From assembly GCA_023411035.1 (NCBI GenBank), contig JAEYPE010000219.1, positions 1-30,558 of the forward strand: a stretch of 30,558 bases of DNA, read 5' to 3'. Of this stretch, positions 1 to 8,501 are shown piece after piece. The notes under the pieces are model-generated. The model made no database searches, was not told where the DNA came from, and saw nothing but the letters and a program-made list of their open reading frames with translations. The stretch is from Pseudomonadota bacterium. Lineage in GTDB: Bacteria > Pseudomonadota > Alphaproteobacteria > Azospirillales > Azospirillaceae. The translations under genes and the position numbers were made by a program. Numbering within the stretch: position 1 is the first letter of the stretch; every line of letters starts with the position of its first letter.

Positions 1-203
1 CCGCCGAAGATGACGTCGTCCATGTCGTCGCCGCGCATCTTCTTGGCGGAGGTTTCCCCCATCACCCAGCGCAGCGCCTCCACCAGATTCGACTTGCCGC
101 AGCCGTTGGGGCCGACGATGCCGGTCATGCCCGGCTCGATCACCAGATCGGTGGCGTCGACGAACGACTTGAAGCCGGACAGGCGGAGGCGCGTGAAGTG
201 CAC
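1..203 (-). CDS. smc: Chromosome segregation ATPase SMC, N-terminal fragment (cut by window edge)
   Basis: Only the first ~67 codons are present; the gene runs off the left edge. The protein begins MHFTRLRLSGFKSFVD and contains the Walker A motif GPNGCGKSN followed by LVEALRWVMGE, the classic head-domain start of SMC, the ATPase that organises and segregates the chromosome. I place the start at a GTG (203-201) because AGAAGG lies about ten bases upstream and no other in-frame start follows the stop of the upstream DsbA-like gene. That gene ends at 229, only 25 bases upstream, so the two are probably co-transcribed. The dciA / DsbA-like / smc order is, as I recall it, common in alphaproteobacteria and supports the call. 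Confidence 0.92.
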   Translation of the reverse strand, partial: MHFTRLRLSGFKSFVDATDLVIEPGMTGIVGPNGCGKSNLVEALRWVMGETSAKKMRGDDMDDVIFG

Positions 204-228
204 GGGATCGACGCCTTCTGCCCGGTCC

Positions 229-912
229 TTACTTCACCAGCTTGTCGATGGCGGCGGCGAAGGTCTCGAACGGCTGGGCGCCGCTGATGGTGGCCGCACC
301 TTCGTTGATGACGAAGGTCGGGGTGGCCTCCACCTTGTACTTGTCCTGACCGACCAGGCGGCTTTGCAGGATGCCGTCAGCCAGCGCCTGGTTGTTGAGG
401 CAGGCGTTGATGGTCTGCTCGCTCATGCCCGACAGCTTGCCGTACTGGGCCAGCGCCTTGGCCGGATCGGCGGCGCGGCTCCACTGGCCCTGGCTCTTGA
501 ACAGCACGTCGAGCAGCGGGTAATAGCGCTCCGCCGGGGCGCAACGGGCCAGCATGGAGGCGCGCAGGGCCGTCTGGTCGAAGGGGAAGTCGCGGAAGAT
601 CAGCTTCGCCTTGCCGGTGTCGATGTAGGCTTCCTTGATCTTCGGCAGGATTTCGGTGTGGAAGGTGGCGCAGTGCGGGCAGGTCATCGACGAATAGTCG
701 AGGATCGTCACCGGCGCGTCGGGATTGCCGAGCACGCGGTCAGCCAGCAGATCGGCGGTCGAGGGGGCCGGAGCCTGCGCCGTCTGTACAGGCGCCGTCT
801 GTACAGGCAAGGTCTGTCCATTAGAGGGCCGGGAGCCGGCGATGGCGAGCCCGATGATCAGCGTCATGCCGACCGCGATCAGGGCGACGATGCCCAAAAG
901 GTTGCGGTTCAC
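229..912 (-). CDS. Membrane-anchored DsbA-family thiol:disulfide oxidoreductase
   Basis: A 227-residue protein with an N-terminal hydrophobic segment (about residues 5-26), which is a signal anchor or signal peptide, so it acts in the periplasm. A Pro/Gln/Thr-rich linker with a short tandem repeat (PVQTA twice) follows, then a thioredoxin-fold domain. The active site is Cys78-Pro-His-Cys81, the CPHC form typical of DsbA, and ATPTF near residue 197 supplies the cis-proline loop. It belongs to the DsbA/Thioredoxin_4 type that oxidises or isomerises disulfides in exported proteins; which of these it does cannot be told from sequence. The start is a GTG at 912 with GATGAGG just upstream. It lies between dciA and smc on the same strand. 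Confidence 0.88.
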   Translation of the reverse strand: MNRNLLGIVALIAVGMTLIIGLAIAGSRPSNGQTLPVQTAPVQTAQAPAPSTADLLADRVLGNPDAPVTILDYSSMTCPHCATFHTEILPKIKEAYIDTGKAKLIFRDFPFDQTALRASMLARCAPAERYYPLLDVLFKSQGQWSRAADPAKALAQYGKLSGMSEQTINACLNNQALADGILQSRLVGQDKYKVEATPTFVINEGAATISGAQPFETFAAAIDKLVK

Positions 913-1009
913 TTTGGCCTCATCCCTACCAGATGTTGATGGTATAACCGAAACACCCCTTTTGCGGCAAGAGTGTGGCCCGGTCCGGGCCGTCTCCGCG
1001 GGGGAATGG

Positions 1010-1489
1010 TCAGCGGCGGCGCGGCGCGGGGCGCGGGCGGGCCAGCAGCGACCGCCCGAAGCGCTCCAGCGTGGCCCGCAATTCCTCGTCCTCCACGGCG
1101 GCGGTGGTGGTCATCACCGACATCTCCTCGTCCATGGTCAGGTCGCGCGGGCGCGCCACCGGCTTCGGCATGGACAGGGGGGCGGCGTGGATCAGCTTGA
1201 TCTTCGCCACCGCGCGGTAGCCGAAGAAGCTGTTGATCCGCTCCACGATCTGCGGCTCCAGATGCTGAAGCTCCAGCGCGATGGCGCCCATGGCGCGGAT
1301 GTGCAGGACGGCGTCCTCCCGCTTGCCGCGGGGGAAGCTCAGCTTGTCGGGGGCGGTGCGCAGGCTCAACTGGTGGCCGACGATGGACGGCCAGTCGTTG
1401 ATGAGCGAGCCGAAGGCCAGCCCGCGCTTGCCCAGAGCCTTGCCGGCCACCTCGGGCACGGTCTGGCCGATTCGCCGCGGTCCGTTCAT
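1010..1489 (-). CDS. dciA: DUF721/DciA-family protein, probable helicase loader
   Basis: A 159-residue protein with the DUF721 pattern near its N-terminus: a basic start, then FGSLINDWPSIVGHQLSLRTAPDKLSF and an AIALELQHLEPQIVERIN helix around residues 70-90. DciA proteins are known as loaders of the replicative helicase DnaB in bacteria lacking DnaC. The C-terminal half is less conserved and ends in an Arg/Pro-rich tail. The ATG at 1489 has AGGAAG eight bases upstream. It diverges from mutY across about 127 bases and is followed by the DsbA-like gene, an arrangement I recall from other alphaproteobacteria. Family assignment is firm; function is inferred from the family. Confidence 0.82.
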   Translation of the reverse strand: MNGPRRIGQTVPEVAGKALGKRGLAFGSLINDWPSIVGHQLSLRTAPDKLSFPRGKREDAVLHIRAMGAIALELQHLEPQIVERINSFFGYRAVAKIKLIHAAPLSMPKPVARPRDLTMDEEMSVMTTTAAVEDEELRATLERFGRSLLARPRPAPRRR

Positions 1490-1616
1490 GAATGGCTTCC
1501 TGATGATGGTCCGCGCACCCTAGCGCAAGCGGGAGGACTTTCGCCAGCACCCCCGCTGCCGGCCTTTTTTCGGCGGCCCTTTATCGGCGGGTCTGTTCGC
1601 CCTATGTCTTGCCGCC

Positions 1617-2687
1617 ATGACGACGCCTCCCGACAACACCCCCAAGGACGCCGCCCGGCGCCTTCTCTCCTGGTACGACCGCAACCGCCGTGACCTGCCC
1701 TGGCGCGCCAAGCCGGGGGAGACCGCCGATCCCTACCGGGTCTGGCTGTCGGAGATCATGCTGCAACAGACCACGGTGCCCGCCGCGGCCCCCTATTTCC
1801 GCGCCTTCACCGAACGCTGGCCCACGGTGAGGGAACTGGCCGCGGCCCCGCTGGACGACGTGCTGGTGGCCTGGGCGGGGCTCGGCTACTACGCGCGGGC
1901 GCGCAACCTGCACAAATGCGCGCAGGTGGTGGCGGCGGAGCGGGAGGGGCGCTTTCCGGACAGGGAGGTGGCCCTGCTGGCCCTGCCCGGCATCGGCGCC
2001 TACACCGCTGCGGCGATCACCGCCATCGCCTTCGGCCACAAGGCGACCGTGGTCGACGGCAATGTGGAGCGGGTGGTGTCCCGTGTCTTCGCGGTGGAGG
2101 AACCGCTGCCCGGGGTGAAGCCGAAGCTGAGGGCGCTGGCCGCCCTTCTGACGCCGGACGAGCGGCCCGGCGACTATGCCCAGGCGATGATGGATCTGGG
2201 GGCCACCGTCTGCACGCCGCGCAAGCCGAAATGCATGCTCTGCCCCTGGTCGGACTGGTGCGCCGCCCGCGCCGCCGGCATCCAGGAGCAGCTTCCCCGC
2301 AAGGCCGCCAAGGCGGACAAGCCGACCCGGCGCGGCGTCGCCTTCTGGCTGCTGAACCCGGAGGGGGCCGTGCTGCTGCGCCGCCGGGCGGAGGACGGGT
2401 TGCTGGGCGGCATGACCGAGGTGCCCTCCACCCCCTGGGCCGGCCACGCCCCGACCGGTGCGGAACTGGCGGCGGCGGCGCCGCTGGACCTGTCCTGGCG
2501 CAGCCTGCCGGGCGTGGTCCGCCATACTTTCAGCCATTTTCACCTCGAACTTGGGGTCGTCGCGGGCAAGGCCGGCGACGGCTGGCGGAAGGCCGAGGGG
2601 CTGTGGGTTCCGGTGGACCGGCTGGGCGGGCAGGCCCTTCCCTCCGTCATGATGAAGGTAGCGCGCCACGCGCTGGCCCACGCATGA
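1617..2687 (+). CDS. mutY: A/G-specific adenine DNA glycosylase MutY
   Basis: A 356-residue base-excision repair glycosylase that removes adenine mispaired with 8-oxoguanine. Visible features are the catalytic Glu46 in SEIMLQQT, the helix-hairpin-helix LPGIGAYTA (about 123-131), the catalytic Asp147 in VDGNVERV, and the [4Fe-4S] ligands Cys199, Cys206, Cys209 and Cys215 with C-X6-C-X2-C-X5-C spacing. A C-terminal Nudix-like domain (about 230-356) is the 8-oxoG recognition part. Length is normal for the family. The stop codon overlaps an ATG of the following DUF1194 frame, although that gene more likely starts at 2708. It diverges from dciA. Confidence 0.96.
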   Translation: MTTPPDNTPKDAARRLLSWYDRNRRDLPWRAKPGETADPYRVWLSEIMLQQTTVPAAAPYFRAFTERWPTVRELAAAPLDDVLVAWAGLGYYARARNLHKCAQVVAAEREGRFPDREVALLALPGIGAYTAAAITAIAFGHKATVVDGNVERVVSRVFAVEEPLPGVKPKLRALAALLTPDERPGDYAQAMMDLGATVCTPRKPKCMLCPWSDWCAARAAGIQEQLPRKAAKADKPTRRGVAFWLLNPEGAVLLRRRAEDGLLGGMTEVPSTPWAGHAPTGAELAAAAPLDLSWRSLPGVVRHTFSHFHLELGVVAGKAGDGWRKAEGLWVPVDRLGGQALPSVMMKVARHALAHA

Positions 2688-2707
2688 TGAAAGGTGGACG
2701 GAGCATC

Positions 2708-3451
2708 ATGAGGCGGCGGACGATCCTGGCCTTGCCGGCTTTCCTGGCCGGCGCGTGGCTTGCCGGCCCCCTGCGGGCGGAGCCGAAGGCGAAGAAGGCC
2801 CCGGCACCCGCCGGACGCCGCGTGGCGCTGGAACTGGTGCTGGCCATCGACGGATCGGCCTCCATCACCGACGGGGATCTGGAGTTCCAGTTGCAGGGGC
2901 ACGCGGCGGCCTTCCGCGATCCGGACGTGAGCGACGCGGTGACGATGGGCGGCATGGCGGCGACCCTGGTGGTCTTCTCCGGCCCGCGCAGCCTGCGCGT
3001 CCTTGTGCCCTGGACCGCCCTGACCAGCGCGGAGGAGGTCGCCGCCTTCGCGAACCGGATCGACAAGGCGCCGCGCGGCTTCCAAGGAGACTCCACGGCG
3101 CTGGGCAGCGCCATCGACGAGTCGGCCAAACTGTTCGCCGGCAATGGCTACGACGCGCCGCGCAAGGTCATCGACATCGTGTCGAACGGCTTTTCCAACA
3201 GCGGTCCGGAGCCTGCGGACGCCCGCGACCGCGCCGAGCGGCAGGGGATCACCATCAACGCCCTGGCCATCCTGGACGAGTTTCCGTGGCTGGAAGAGTA
3301 TTACCAAGAGAACGTCATCGGCGGCATGAACTGTTTCGTGAAGACGGCGATGGACCGCGGCAGCTTCGTTCAAGCACTCCGCCAAAAGCTGATCCAGGAA
3401 ATCGCCGCGCGCCCGGTGCCGCACTCGATTATCGCAGCCGCCAATCTTTGA
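2708..3451 (+). CDS. Secreted DUF1194 von Willebrand factor A-like protein
   Basis: A 247-residue protein with an Arg-rich start and hydrophobic stretch (MRRRTILALPAFLAGAWLAG), a likely Sec or Tat-like export signal ending near Ala24. The mature part is a vWA-type domain with an intact metal-ion-dependent adhesion motif, Asp48-Gly-Ser-Ala-Ser52, plus the DUF1194 hallmarks FQGDSTALGSAI, VIDIVSNGFSNSG and YYQENVIGGMNCFV. Family function is unknown; vWA domains usually bind partners through a metal ion. I prefer the ATG at 2708 because GGTGGACGGAG precedes it and it gives a clean signal peptide. ATGs at 2684 and 2687 overlap the mutY stop and would add seven or eight residues. Transcription is probably coupled to mutY. 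Confidence 0.8.
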   Translation: MRRRTILALPAFLAGAWLAGPLRAEPKAKKAPAPAGRRVALELVLAIDGSASITDGDLEFQLQGHAAAFRDPDVSDAVTMGGMAATLVVFSGPRSLRVLVPWTALTSAEEVAAFANRIDKAPRGFQGDSTALGSAIDESAKLFAGNGYDAPRKVIDIVSNGFSNSGPEPADARDRAERQGITINALAILDEFPWLEEYYQENVIGGMNCFVKTAMDRGSFVQALRQKLIQEIAARPVPHSIIAAANL

Positions 3452-3608
3452 CCTGCGGTGCTAAGCCGCTCCGAATTTCGGAAAATCGCCTGGAGGAAGG
3501 ACCCCGGATCGGGATACCTTGCCGATGCGTGCAGAACGGACGGCCGCGCATCCTGTGGGATATTTTCATGGGAGCGTTCTGTCCTGAACGGCGCGCCGGG
3601 ATGGCTGA

Positions 3609-6095
3609 ATGGACAATCGGGGGCCGGTCGAGCCGGGCGGCATCGCGGTAGCGGATATCATAGCGGCGGTCGCCGACGGTGACACGTCCCGTCCTTCCGC
3701 GCCTATGGCCGGAGAGGACAGCCGCACCGGGCGCAAGCCCCGTCTTCAGGCCGTGGCGGTGATGCTGGCCGCCGCCGTTGCCATGGTGCTGGCGACCCTG
3801 ACGGCGGTGGTCGGTTCGGCTTTCGTCGGCATCGTCGGAATCGCGGAGGAGGCCCGCAACGTCACCGTGCCGCGCATCGGCGCCCAGCACCGCGACGCCC
3901 TGACCGCCGCGCAATTGAGCCGGCTGGCCGAAGTAATCCTGAACAGCCGCGACCGCGCCCGCCGCGCCGCCGCCCTGGACGAGGCGGAGGCGCTGGCCAG
4001 CCAGTTCGCCCTGGTGGTGGACGTCGCCGTTCTGGACAAGCTGGACCGCGCGCTGAGCGCCGTGCGGCGCAGCAACCACCGCGCCGACCTGATCGACGCG
4101 CTGAGCGCCAGCCTCCGCGATCAGATGGCCGGGGTGGACGACGCGCTGGCGCTCGCCACCTCGCTGCTGGCGGAGCCGGACAAGGCGGTCCAGGACTATG
4201 CCTTTCTCAGCAATCTGTATCATCTGCGCCGCCTTTATGGGCAGGCGGCTGCCACCGAAACGGCGGAACAGCTCGCCCTGGTGGACGTCGAGATTCTGGG
4301 GCTTCTGAACAACCAGCAGGCCCTGCTGGGCAGCCTGTCCAGCATGAGGACGGGACCGGCCGTCCAGCCCAACCGCCTCGCCGCCGTTCTGGACCGCTTC
4401 GCGGCGGCGCGCACGGTGACCGACCTGCACCGGGGCCGGCTGACCGTGCTGGCCCAGGTGCGGCGGGACAGCGATCTGGCTTACCGCCAGTTGAAGACGC
4501 TGGCCGACAGCCTGTCCAGCGACGCCGCCGCCACAACACTGGATATGACCGACCGCATCGTCGCGGACGGCTGGCGCGGGCTGTGGACCGGGGTGGCGGG
4601 GATCGCCGCGGCCATCCTGCTGCTTGGGATCGTGACGGCCCTGCTGCGCCGCCATGTCGTGGTGCCGGTCTTGCGGGTCAGCGCCACGCTGCATGCCCTG
4701 CAACGGAACCCGCGCCCGGTGGCGCTGCCGCCCGCCTCGCTGGAGGAGTTCGACCGCATCGGCGAGGCGGTGGAGCGTTTCGCCGGGGCGCTGGCCGCGC
4801 TGCACCGCCAGACAGCGGCCCTGCGGGCCAGCGAGGGGCGGCTGAACACCATTCTGCAATCCTCGCCCTTTCCCATCGTCATCGCGCGGCGCATCGACGG
4901 GCGCATTCTGTTCGCCAACGCCCCGACCGCCGACCTTCTGGAAACCTCCGGCCCCTCCGTTCTGGACCGCGCGGTGCCGGATTTCCTGGAGGAGGGGATC
5001 GACTGGAGCGGTTTCGCCGCCGACGTGTTCCGCCGGGGGCGGCTGTCCGACGTCGAAACGCGGCTGAGGACCGCGGAGGGGCGACCCTTCTGGGGCATTC
5101 TGTCGGCCATGGCGATGGATTACGACGGCGTGGAGTCGATGTTCCTGGCGCTGCACGACATCTCCGCCCGCAAATACGCCGAAAAGGCGCTGGTCGCCGC
5201 GAAGGAGGAGGCGGAACGCGCGCTGCACGACCTTCAGCAGACGCAGAGGAGCCTCGTCCAGGCGGAAAAGCTGGCCTCGCTGGGGGCGCTGGTGGCCGGG
5301 GTGGCGCACGAGATCAACACGCCCGTGGGCATCGGCGTGACCGCCGCCAGCTACCTCACCGAACAGGCACGCCAGTTCCGCGCCGCGGCCGCGGACGGTG
5401 GCCTGCGCCGCCGCGACCTGGAGGAGTTCGTGAACCGGATCGAGGAGGGGGCCGCCATCATCCTCGGCAATCTGGACCGCGCCTGCACGCTGGTGCAGAG
5501 CTTCAAGCAGGTGGCCGTGGACCAGACGTCCGAGGCGCGGCGGACCTTCGAACTGCGCGGCTATCTGGACGGGGTGCTGGGCAGCCTGGCCCCGCAACTG
5601 AAACGCACCGGCCACCGGGTGACTCTGGATTGCCCGGACGGGCTGGTCATGGACAGCTATCCGGGCGCCCTGTCGCAGGTCGTGTCGAATCTGGTCATCA
5701 ACGCGCTGCTGCACGCCTTCCAGCCCGACGTGCCGGGCACCATCGCCATCACCGTGAGCGCCGCCGGCCCTTTCACCGACGATCCGTCCGCCGCCAGCGC
5801 GACAGCCGTCGTTCTGGACTTCGCCGACAATGGCCGCGGCATTCCGCCGGAGCACATCGATCGCATTTTCGAGCCCTTCTTCACCACGCGCCGCGCGGAA
5901 GGCGGCAGCGGGCTCGGCCTGCACATCGTCTACAACATCGTCACGGGGACGCTGGGCGGGCGCATCGCCGTGGCTTCGCAGCCGGGGGCCGGCTGCCGCT
6001 TCACCATCCATCTGCCGCTGACCGCAGCGCCCATGGCGCCGCCCGCCGTCACGGCAGGCCGCGTCGCGGTACCAGTGGCCGAACCGGCGGCCTGA
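3609..6095 (+). CDS. Membrane sensor histidine kinase (HAMP-PAS-HisKA-HATPase)
   Basis: An 828-residue kinase. Transmembrane segments at about 47-77 and 325-346 flank a ~250-residue, mostly helical periplasmic sensor region. Then come a HAMP-like segment (about 347-400), a PAS domain (about 408-520), a short coiled coil, the HisKA dimerisation helix with phosphoacceptor His567 in GVAHEINTP, and the ATPase domain: N box around Asn694-Asn698, DNGRG at 740-744, EPFFTT at 755-760 and GSGLGL at 766-771. All catalytic boxes are intact. No response regulator is adjacent, so it looks like an orphan kinase; the signal is unknown. The start is uncertain: an ATG at 3705 would remove 32 residues. It converges on folB with a three-base gap. 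Confidence 0.9.
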   Translation: MDNRGPVEPGGIAVADIIAAVADGDTSRPSAPMAGEDSRTGRKPRLQAVAVMLAAAVAMVLATLTAVVGSAFVGIVGIAEEARNVTVPRIGAQHRDALTAAQLSRLAEVILNSRDRARRAAALDEAEALASQFALVVDVAVLDKLDRALSAVRRSNHRADLIDALSASLRDQMAGVDDALALATSLLAEPDKAVQDYAFLSNLYHLRRLYGQAAATETAEQLALVDVEILGLLNNQQALLGSLSSMRTGPAVQPNRLAAVLDRFAAARTVTDLHRGRLTVLAQVRRDSDLAYRQLKTLADSLSSDAAATTLDMTDRIVADGWRGLWTGVAGIAAAILLLGIVTALLRRHVVVPVLRVSATLHALQRNPRPVALPPASLEEFDRIGEAVERFAGALAALHRQTAALRASEGRLNTILQSSPFPIVIARRIDGRILFANAPTADLLETSGPSVLDRAVPDFLEEGIDWSGFAADVFRRGRLSDVETRLRTAEGRPFWGILSAMAMDYDGVESMFLALHDISARKYAEKALVAAKEEAERALHDLQQTQRSLVQAEKLASLGALVAGVAHEINTPVGIGVTAASYLTEQARQFRAAAADGGLRRRDLEEFVNRIEEGAAIILGNLDRACTLVQSFKQVAVDQTSEARRTFELRGYLDGVLGSLAPQLKRTGHRVTLDCPDGLVMDSYPGALSQVVSNLVINALLHAFQPDVPGTIAITVSAAGPFTDDPSAASATAVVLDFADNGRGIPPEHIDRIFEPFFTTRRAEGGSGLGLHIVYNIVTGTLGGRIAVASQPGAGCRFTIHLPLTAAPMAPPAVTAGRVAVPVAEPAA

Positions 6096-6098
6096 TTA

Positions 6099-6482
6099 TC
6101 AAGCCCGCGCGCGTTCGATCTCGACGCCGACGCTGGCGGCGTCCGGGAACACGTCCAGTTTCTCCACCCGCACCTTGACGGTGGAGATCCGCTCGTCGGA
6201 GAGGCAGCGCGCGGCGATCCGCTCGGCCAGCGTTTCGATCAGGGTGACATGGCCCTGGCTGACCAGCCCCTTCACCACCGCCGCCATGTCCTCGCCGGTG
6301 ACGCCGGGAGCGGCGACTTCCAGGTCGAGGTTCAGACGGACGCGCTGCGGCTTGATCCGCTCATGGGCATAGACGCCGATCAGCGCGTCCATCACCAGAT
6401 CGCGCACGAAACAACGGGTGGAAAGCGCAGCCGGGGCCGAACGGGGCGCCGGAGCGGTGACGGTGGCGAAGAGTTTGTTCAT
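6099..6482 (-). CDS. folB: Dihydroneopterin aldolase
   Basis: A 127-residue FolB-family protein, the folate-pathway enzyme converting 7,8-dihydroneopterin to 6-hydroxymethyl-dihydropterin and glycolaldehyde. Family signatures are the segment LVMDALIGVYAHERIKPQRVRLNLDLEV, the central TLIETLAERIAARCLS with the conserved Glu, and VKVRVEKLDVFPDAASVGVEIER at the end. I chose the ATG at 6482 (MNKLFATV) because the conserved fold starts soon after it. An upstream ATG at 6524 and a TTG at 6551 are in frame and would add 14 or 23 residues that do not look like family sequence; no strong ribosome site settles this. It shares a strand with ccrM about 140 bases upstream. Confidence 0.85.
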   Translation of the reverse strand: MNKLFATVTAPAPRSAPAALSTRCFVRDLVMDALIGVYAHERIKPQRVRLNLDLEVAAPGVTGEDMAAVVKGLVSQGHVTLIETLAERIAARCLSDERISTVKVRVEKLDVFPDAASVGVEIERARA

Positions 6483-6623
6483 GGCGCACACGCCTATCAC
6501 GCCGTCCTTGTCCTGCCAAGGCATGCGGGCGTCGATAATGAGGGGCTCCAATGCCGAACTTGCGGGAACGGGGGGCGCCGAAGGCCGCCCCGCGCCGGGG
6601 CAGGCCCCAGGTCAGGCATCAAG

Positions 6624-7709
6624 TCAGGCGGTGGCTTCGGAGCGGATGCGTTCGCGCAGCACGTCGATGGGGCGCAGGTCGCCGTCATCCTCATAGTGCC
6701 AAAAGGTCCAGCCGTTGCAGGCCGGCAGCCCGGCCATGGCCGCACCCACCTGATGGATGGAGCCGCGATGGTCGCCCCGCGGGCCGGACCCGATCAGCGT
6801 GCCGTCGGCGCGCACGCGGGCGGCCACGCGGCGGCGCTGGTCGAACAGCGTGGTGCCGGGACGCAGCAGGCCGCGTTCCACCACCCAGCCGAAGGGAATG
6901 CGCGGAGCGGAGCGCTTCGGCGGCGTGTCCAGAACGGTGGCGTCGGGCGCCTCCTCCACCGCGTCGATGCGGGCGGTGGCGGCCTTGGCGTAGGTCGGGT
7001 CGCGCTCCAGCCCGATCCAGTTGCGGCCCAGCCGCTTCGCCACCGCACCGGTGGTGCCGGTGCCGAAGAAGGGGTCCAGCACCGTGTCGCCGGGACGGGA
7101 GGAGGACAGGATGACGCGGTAGAGCAGCGATTCCGGCTTCTGCGTGGGGTGGGCCTTGCGGCCTTCCTCGTCGCGCAGGCGCTCCCCGCCGCTGCAAATC
7201 GGCAGCAGCCAGTCGCTGCGCATTTGCAGATCGTCGTTCAGCGCCTTCATGGCGTCGTAATTGAAGCGGTAGCGGGCGTCCTTCTCGCGCGAGGCCCAGA
7301 TCATGGTCTCATGCGCGTTGGCGAAGCGCGTGCCGCGGAAATTCGGCATCGGGTTGGTCTTGCGCCACACGATGTCGTTCAGAATCCAGAAGCCCAGATT
7401 CTGCAGCGTGGCGCCGACACGGAAGATGTTGTGGTAGCTGCCGATCACCCACAACGATCCATCGGGTTTCAGGATGCGGCGGGCAGCGGCGAGCCAGTCC
7501 CGCGTAAAGCGGTCGTAGGTCTCGAAATCCTCGAACTTATCCCAGTCTTCTTCCACTCCATCGACCCTGGAATGGTTCGGGCGCAAGAGTTCGCCCCCCA
7601 GCTGGAGGTTATAAGGCGGATCGGCAAAGACAAGGTCCACCGATTCAGCCGGCATTTCATTCATGAGGGCGATGCAATCGCCCACGAGAATTTTGTTCAG
7701 GGGGAGCAT
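6624..7709 (-). CDS. ccrM: Cell-cycle DNA adenine methyltransferase CcrM (GANTC)
   Basis: A 361-residue beta-class N6-adenine methyltransferase. DPPYN (about 30-34) precedes the SAM-binding LDPFFGTGTTG motif, the order of the beta class. The sequence closely follows Caulobacter CcrM as I remember it, including NLQLGGELLRP, WVIGSYHNIFRVG, NDIVWRKTNPMPNF, GTRFANAHET and AHPTQKPE. A C-terminal domain with GSIHQVGAAMAGLPACNGW, needed for DNA binding in CcrM, is intact. CcrM methylates GANTC and ties transcription to the cell cycle in alphaproteobacteria. The start is the ATG at 7709; a TTG at 7721 is in frame but less likely. Four GANTC sites lie in the 90 bases upstream, suggesting control by its own methylation mark. 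Confidence 0.95.
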   Translation of the reverse strand: MLPLNKILVGDCIALMNEMPAESVDLVFADPPYNLQLGGELLRPNHSRVDGVEEDWDKFEDFETYDRFTRDWLAAARRILKPDGSLWVIGSYHNIFRVGATLQNLGFWILNDIVWRKTNPMPNFRGTRFANAHETMIWASREKDARYRFNYDAMKALNDDLQMRSDWLLPICSGGERLRDEEGRKAHPTQKPESLLYRVILSSSRPGDTVLDPFFGTGTTGAVAKRLGRNWIGLERDPTYAKAATARIDAVEEAPDATVLDTPPKRSAPRIPFGWVVERGLLRPGTTLFDQRRRVAARVRADGTLIGSGPRGDHRGSIHQVGAAMAGLPACNGWTFWHYEDDGDLRPIDVLRERIRSEATA

Positions 7710-7727
7710 TGACGCAACCAAAACAGC

Positions 7728-7792
7728 GAATCAGTCATCCGGACAATGATTCGCCGCCGAGTCGCCGTCAACTGATTTCTTGCACCGGAGTC
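7728..7792 (-). promoter_or_regulatory. Cluster of four GANTC (CcrM) methylation sites upstream of ccrM
   Basis: GAATC at 7728-7732, GATTC at 7748-7752, GAGTC at 7759-7763 and GAGTC at 7788-7792 fall within 65 bases of the rnhB-ccrM gap. At about 68% GC a site is expected only about once per 300 bases. In Caulobacter the ccrM promoter is known to contain GANTC sites and to respond to their methylation state; the same control here is an inference. Confidence 0.7.
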
Positions 7793-7799
7793 GCGGCGG

Positions 7800-8501
7800 T
7801 CAGCCGGCCCGTTCGATTTGGGCGCGGACTGGTGCAAAAGTGACTCGGTGGTGGGGCGTCACGCCGTGGCGGCGCAGCGCTTCCAGATGTTCCGGCGTCG
7901 GGTAGCCGGCATTGCGGTCCCAGCCGTAGTGCGGGTGGAGTTCCGCCAGCCGCAGCATTTCGCGGTCGCGCGCCACTTTGGCGACGATGGAGGCCGCGGC
8001 GATGGACTGGCTGCGCCCGTCGCCTTTCACGATGGCTTCCATCAGACAGGACAGGTCCGGCTTGAACTTCCCGTCGATCAGGGCGACGGCGGGCGGCTCG
8101 CCCGGCAACGCCTCATAGGCGCGCTTCATGGCCAGCAGGGTGGCCTTGTGGATGTTGAGGGCGTCGATCTCCGCCGGGGTGGCTTCGGCCAGGGCGACGG
8201 CCAGGGCATGGGCGCGGATCTCCGGCTCCAGCGCCTCGCGGGCGCGCAGGCTCAGCGCCTTGCTGTCGTTGATGGCGCGGGCCAGCGCGTCCGGCAGGCC
8301 GCCCGCGGGAAGCACCACGGCGGCGGCCACGACGGGACCGGCGAGCGGGCCGCGTCCCACCTCGTCGATGCCGCAGACCAGCCGCCCCCGGCCGAGCGCG
8401 GTTTCGAAGGACAGATCGGGCTGCGGACGGGCGACTTTGATCCGGGTTGTTTTGGCCTGGGCGGTTTTGGCCTGGGCGGTTTTGGTCGTCTTGACGGTCA
8501 T
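7800..8501 (-). CDS. rnhB: Ribonuclease HII
   Basis: A 233-residue RNase HII, which cuts RNA in RNA-DNA hybrids and starts removal of misincorporated ribonucleotides. The signature CGIDEVGRGPLAGPV with catalytic Asp46 and Glu47 is present, followed by INDSKALS, VALIDGKF and the SIAAASIVAKVARDREM helix typical of type II enzymes, and HPHYGWDRNAGYPTPEH near the end. The first ~25 residues are a basic Lys/Thr/Gln/Ala extension with a duplicated AQAKT unit, encoded by a short tandem DNA repeat; this tail is not part of the usual fold. I start at the ATG at 8501. Reading further upstream gives only low-quality sequence that overlaps the divergent promoter region. Confidence 0.93.
   Translation of the reverse strand: MTVKTTKTAQAKTAQAKTTRIKVARPQPDLSFETALGRGRLVCGIDEVGRGPLAGPVVAAAVVLPAGGLPDALARAINDSKALSLRAREALEPEIRAHALAVALAEATPAEIDALNIHKATLLAMKRAYEALPGEPPAVALIDGKFKPDLSCLMEAIVKGDGRSQSIAAASIVAKVARDREMLRLAELHPHYGWDRNAGYPTPEHLEALRRHGVTPHHRVTFAPVRAQIERAG

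Noticed and set aside
3429..6011. An 860-codon open frame antisense to the histidine kinase
   Set aside because: Its translation is Arg/Gly/His-rich with no family features, while the opposite strand encodes a full kinase. Long antisense frames are common in GC-rich DNA.
6570..6620. A GC-rich inverted repeat after ccrM
   Set aside because: The stem is about five base pairs with no T-run; such short repeats arise often in sequence this rich in GC.
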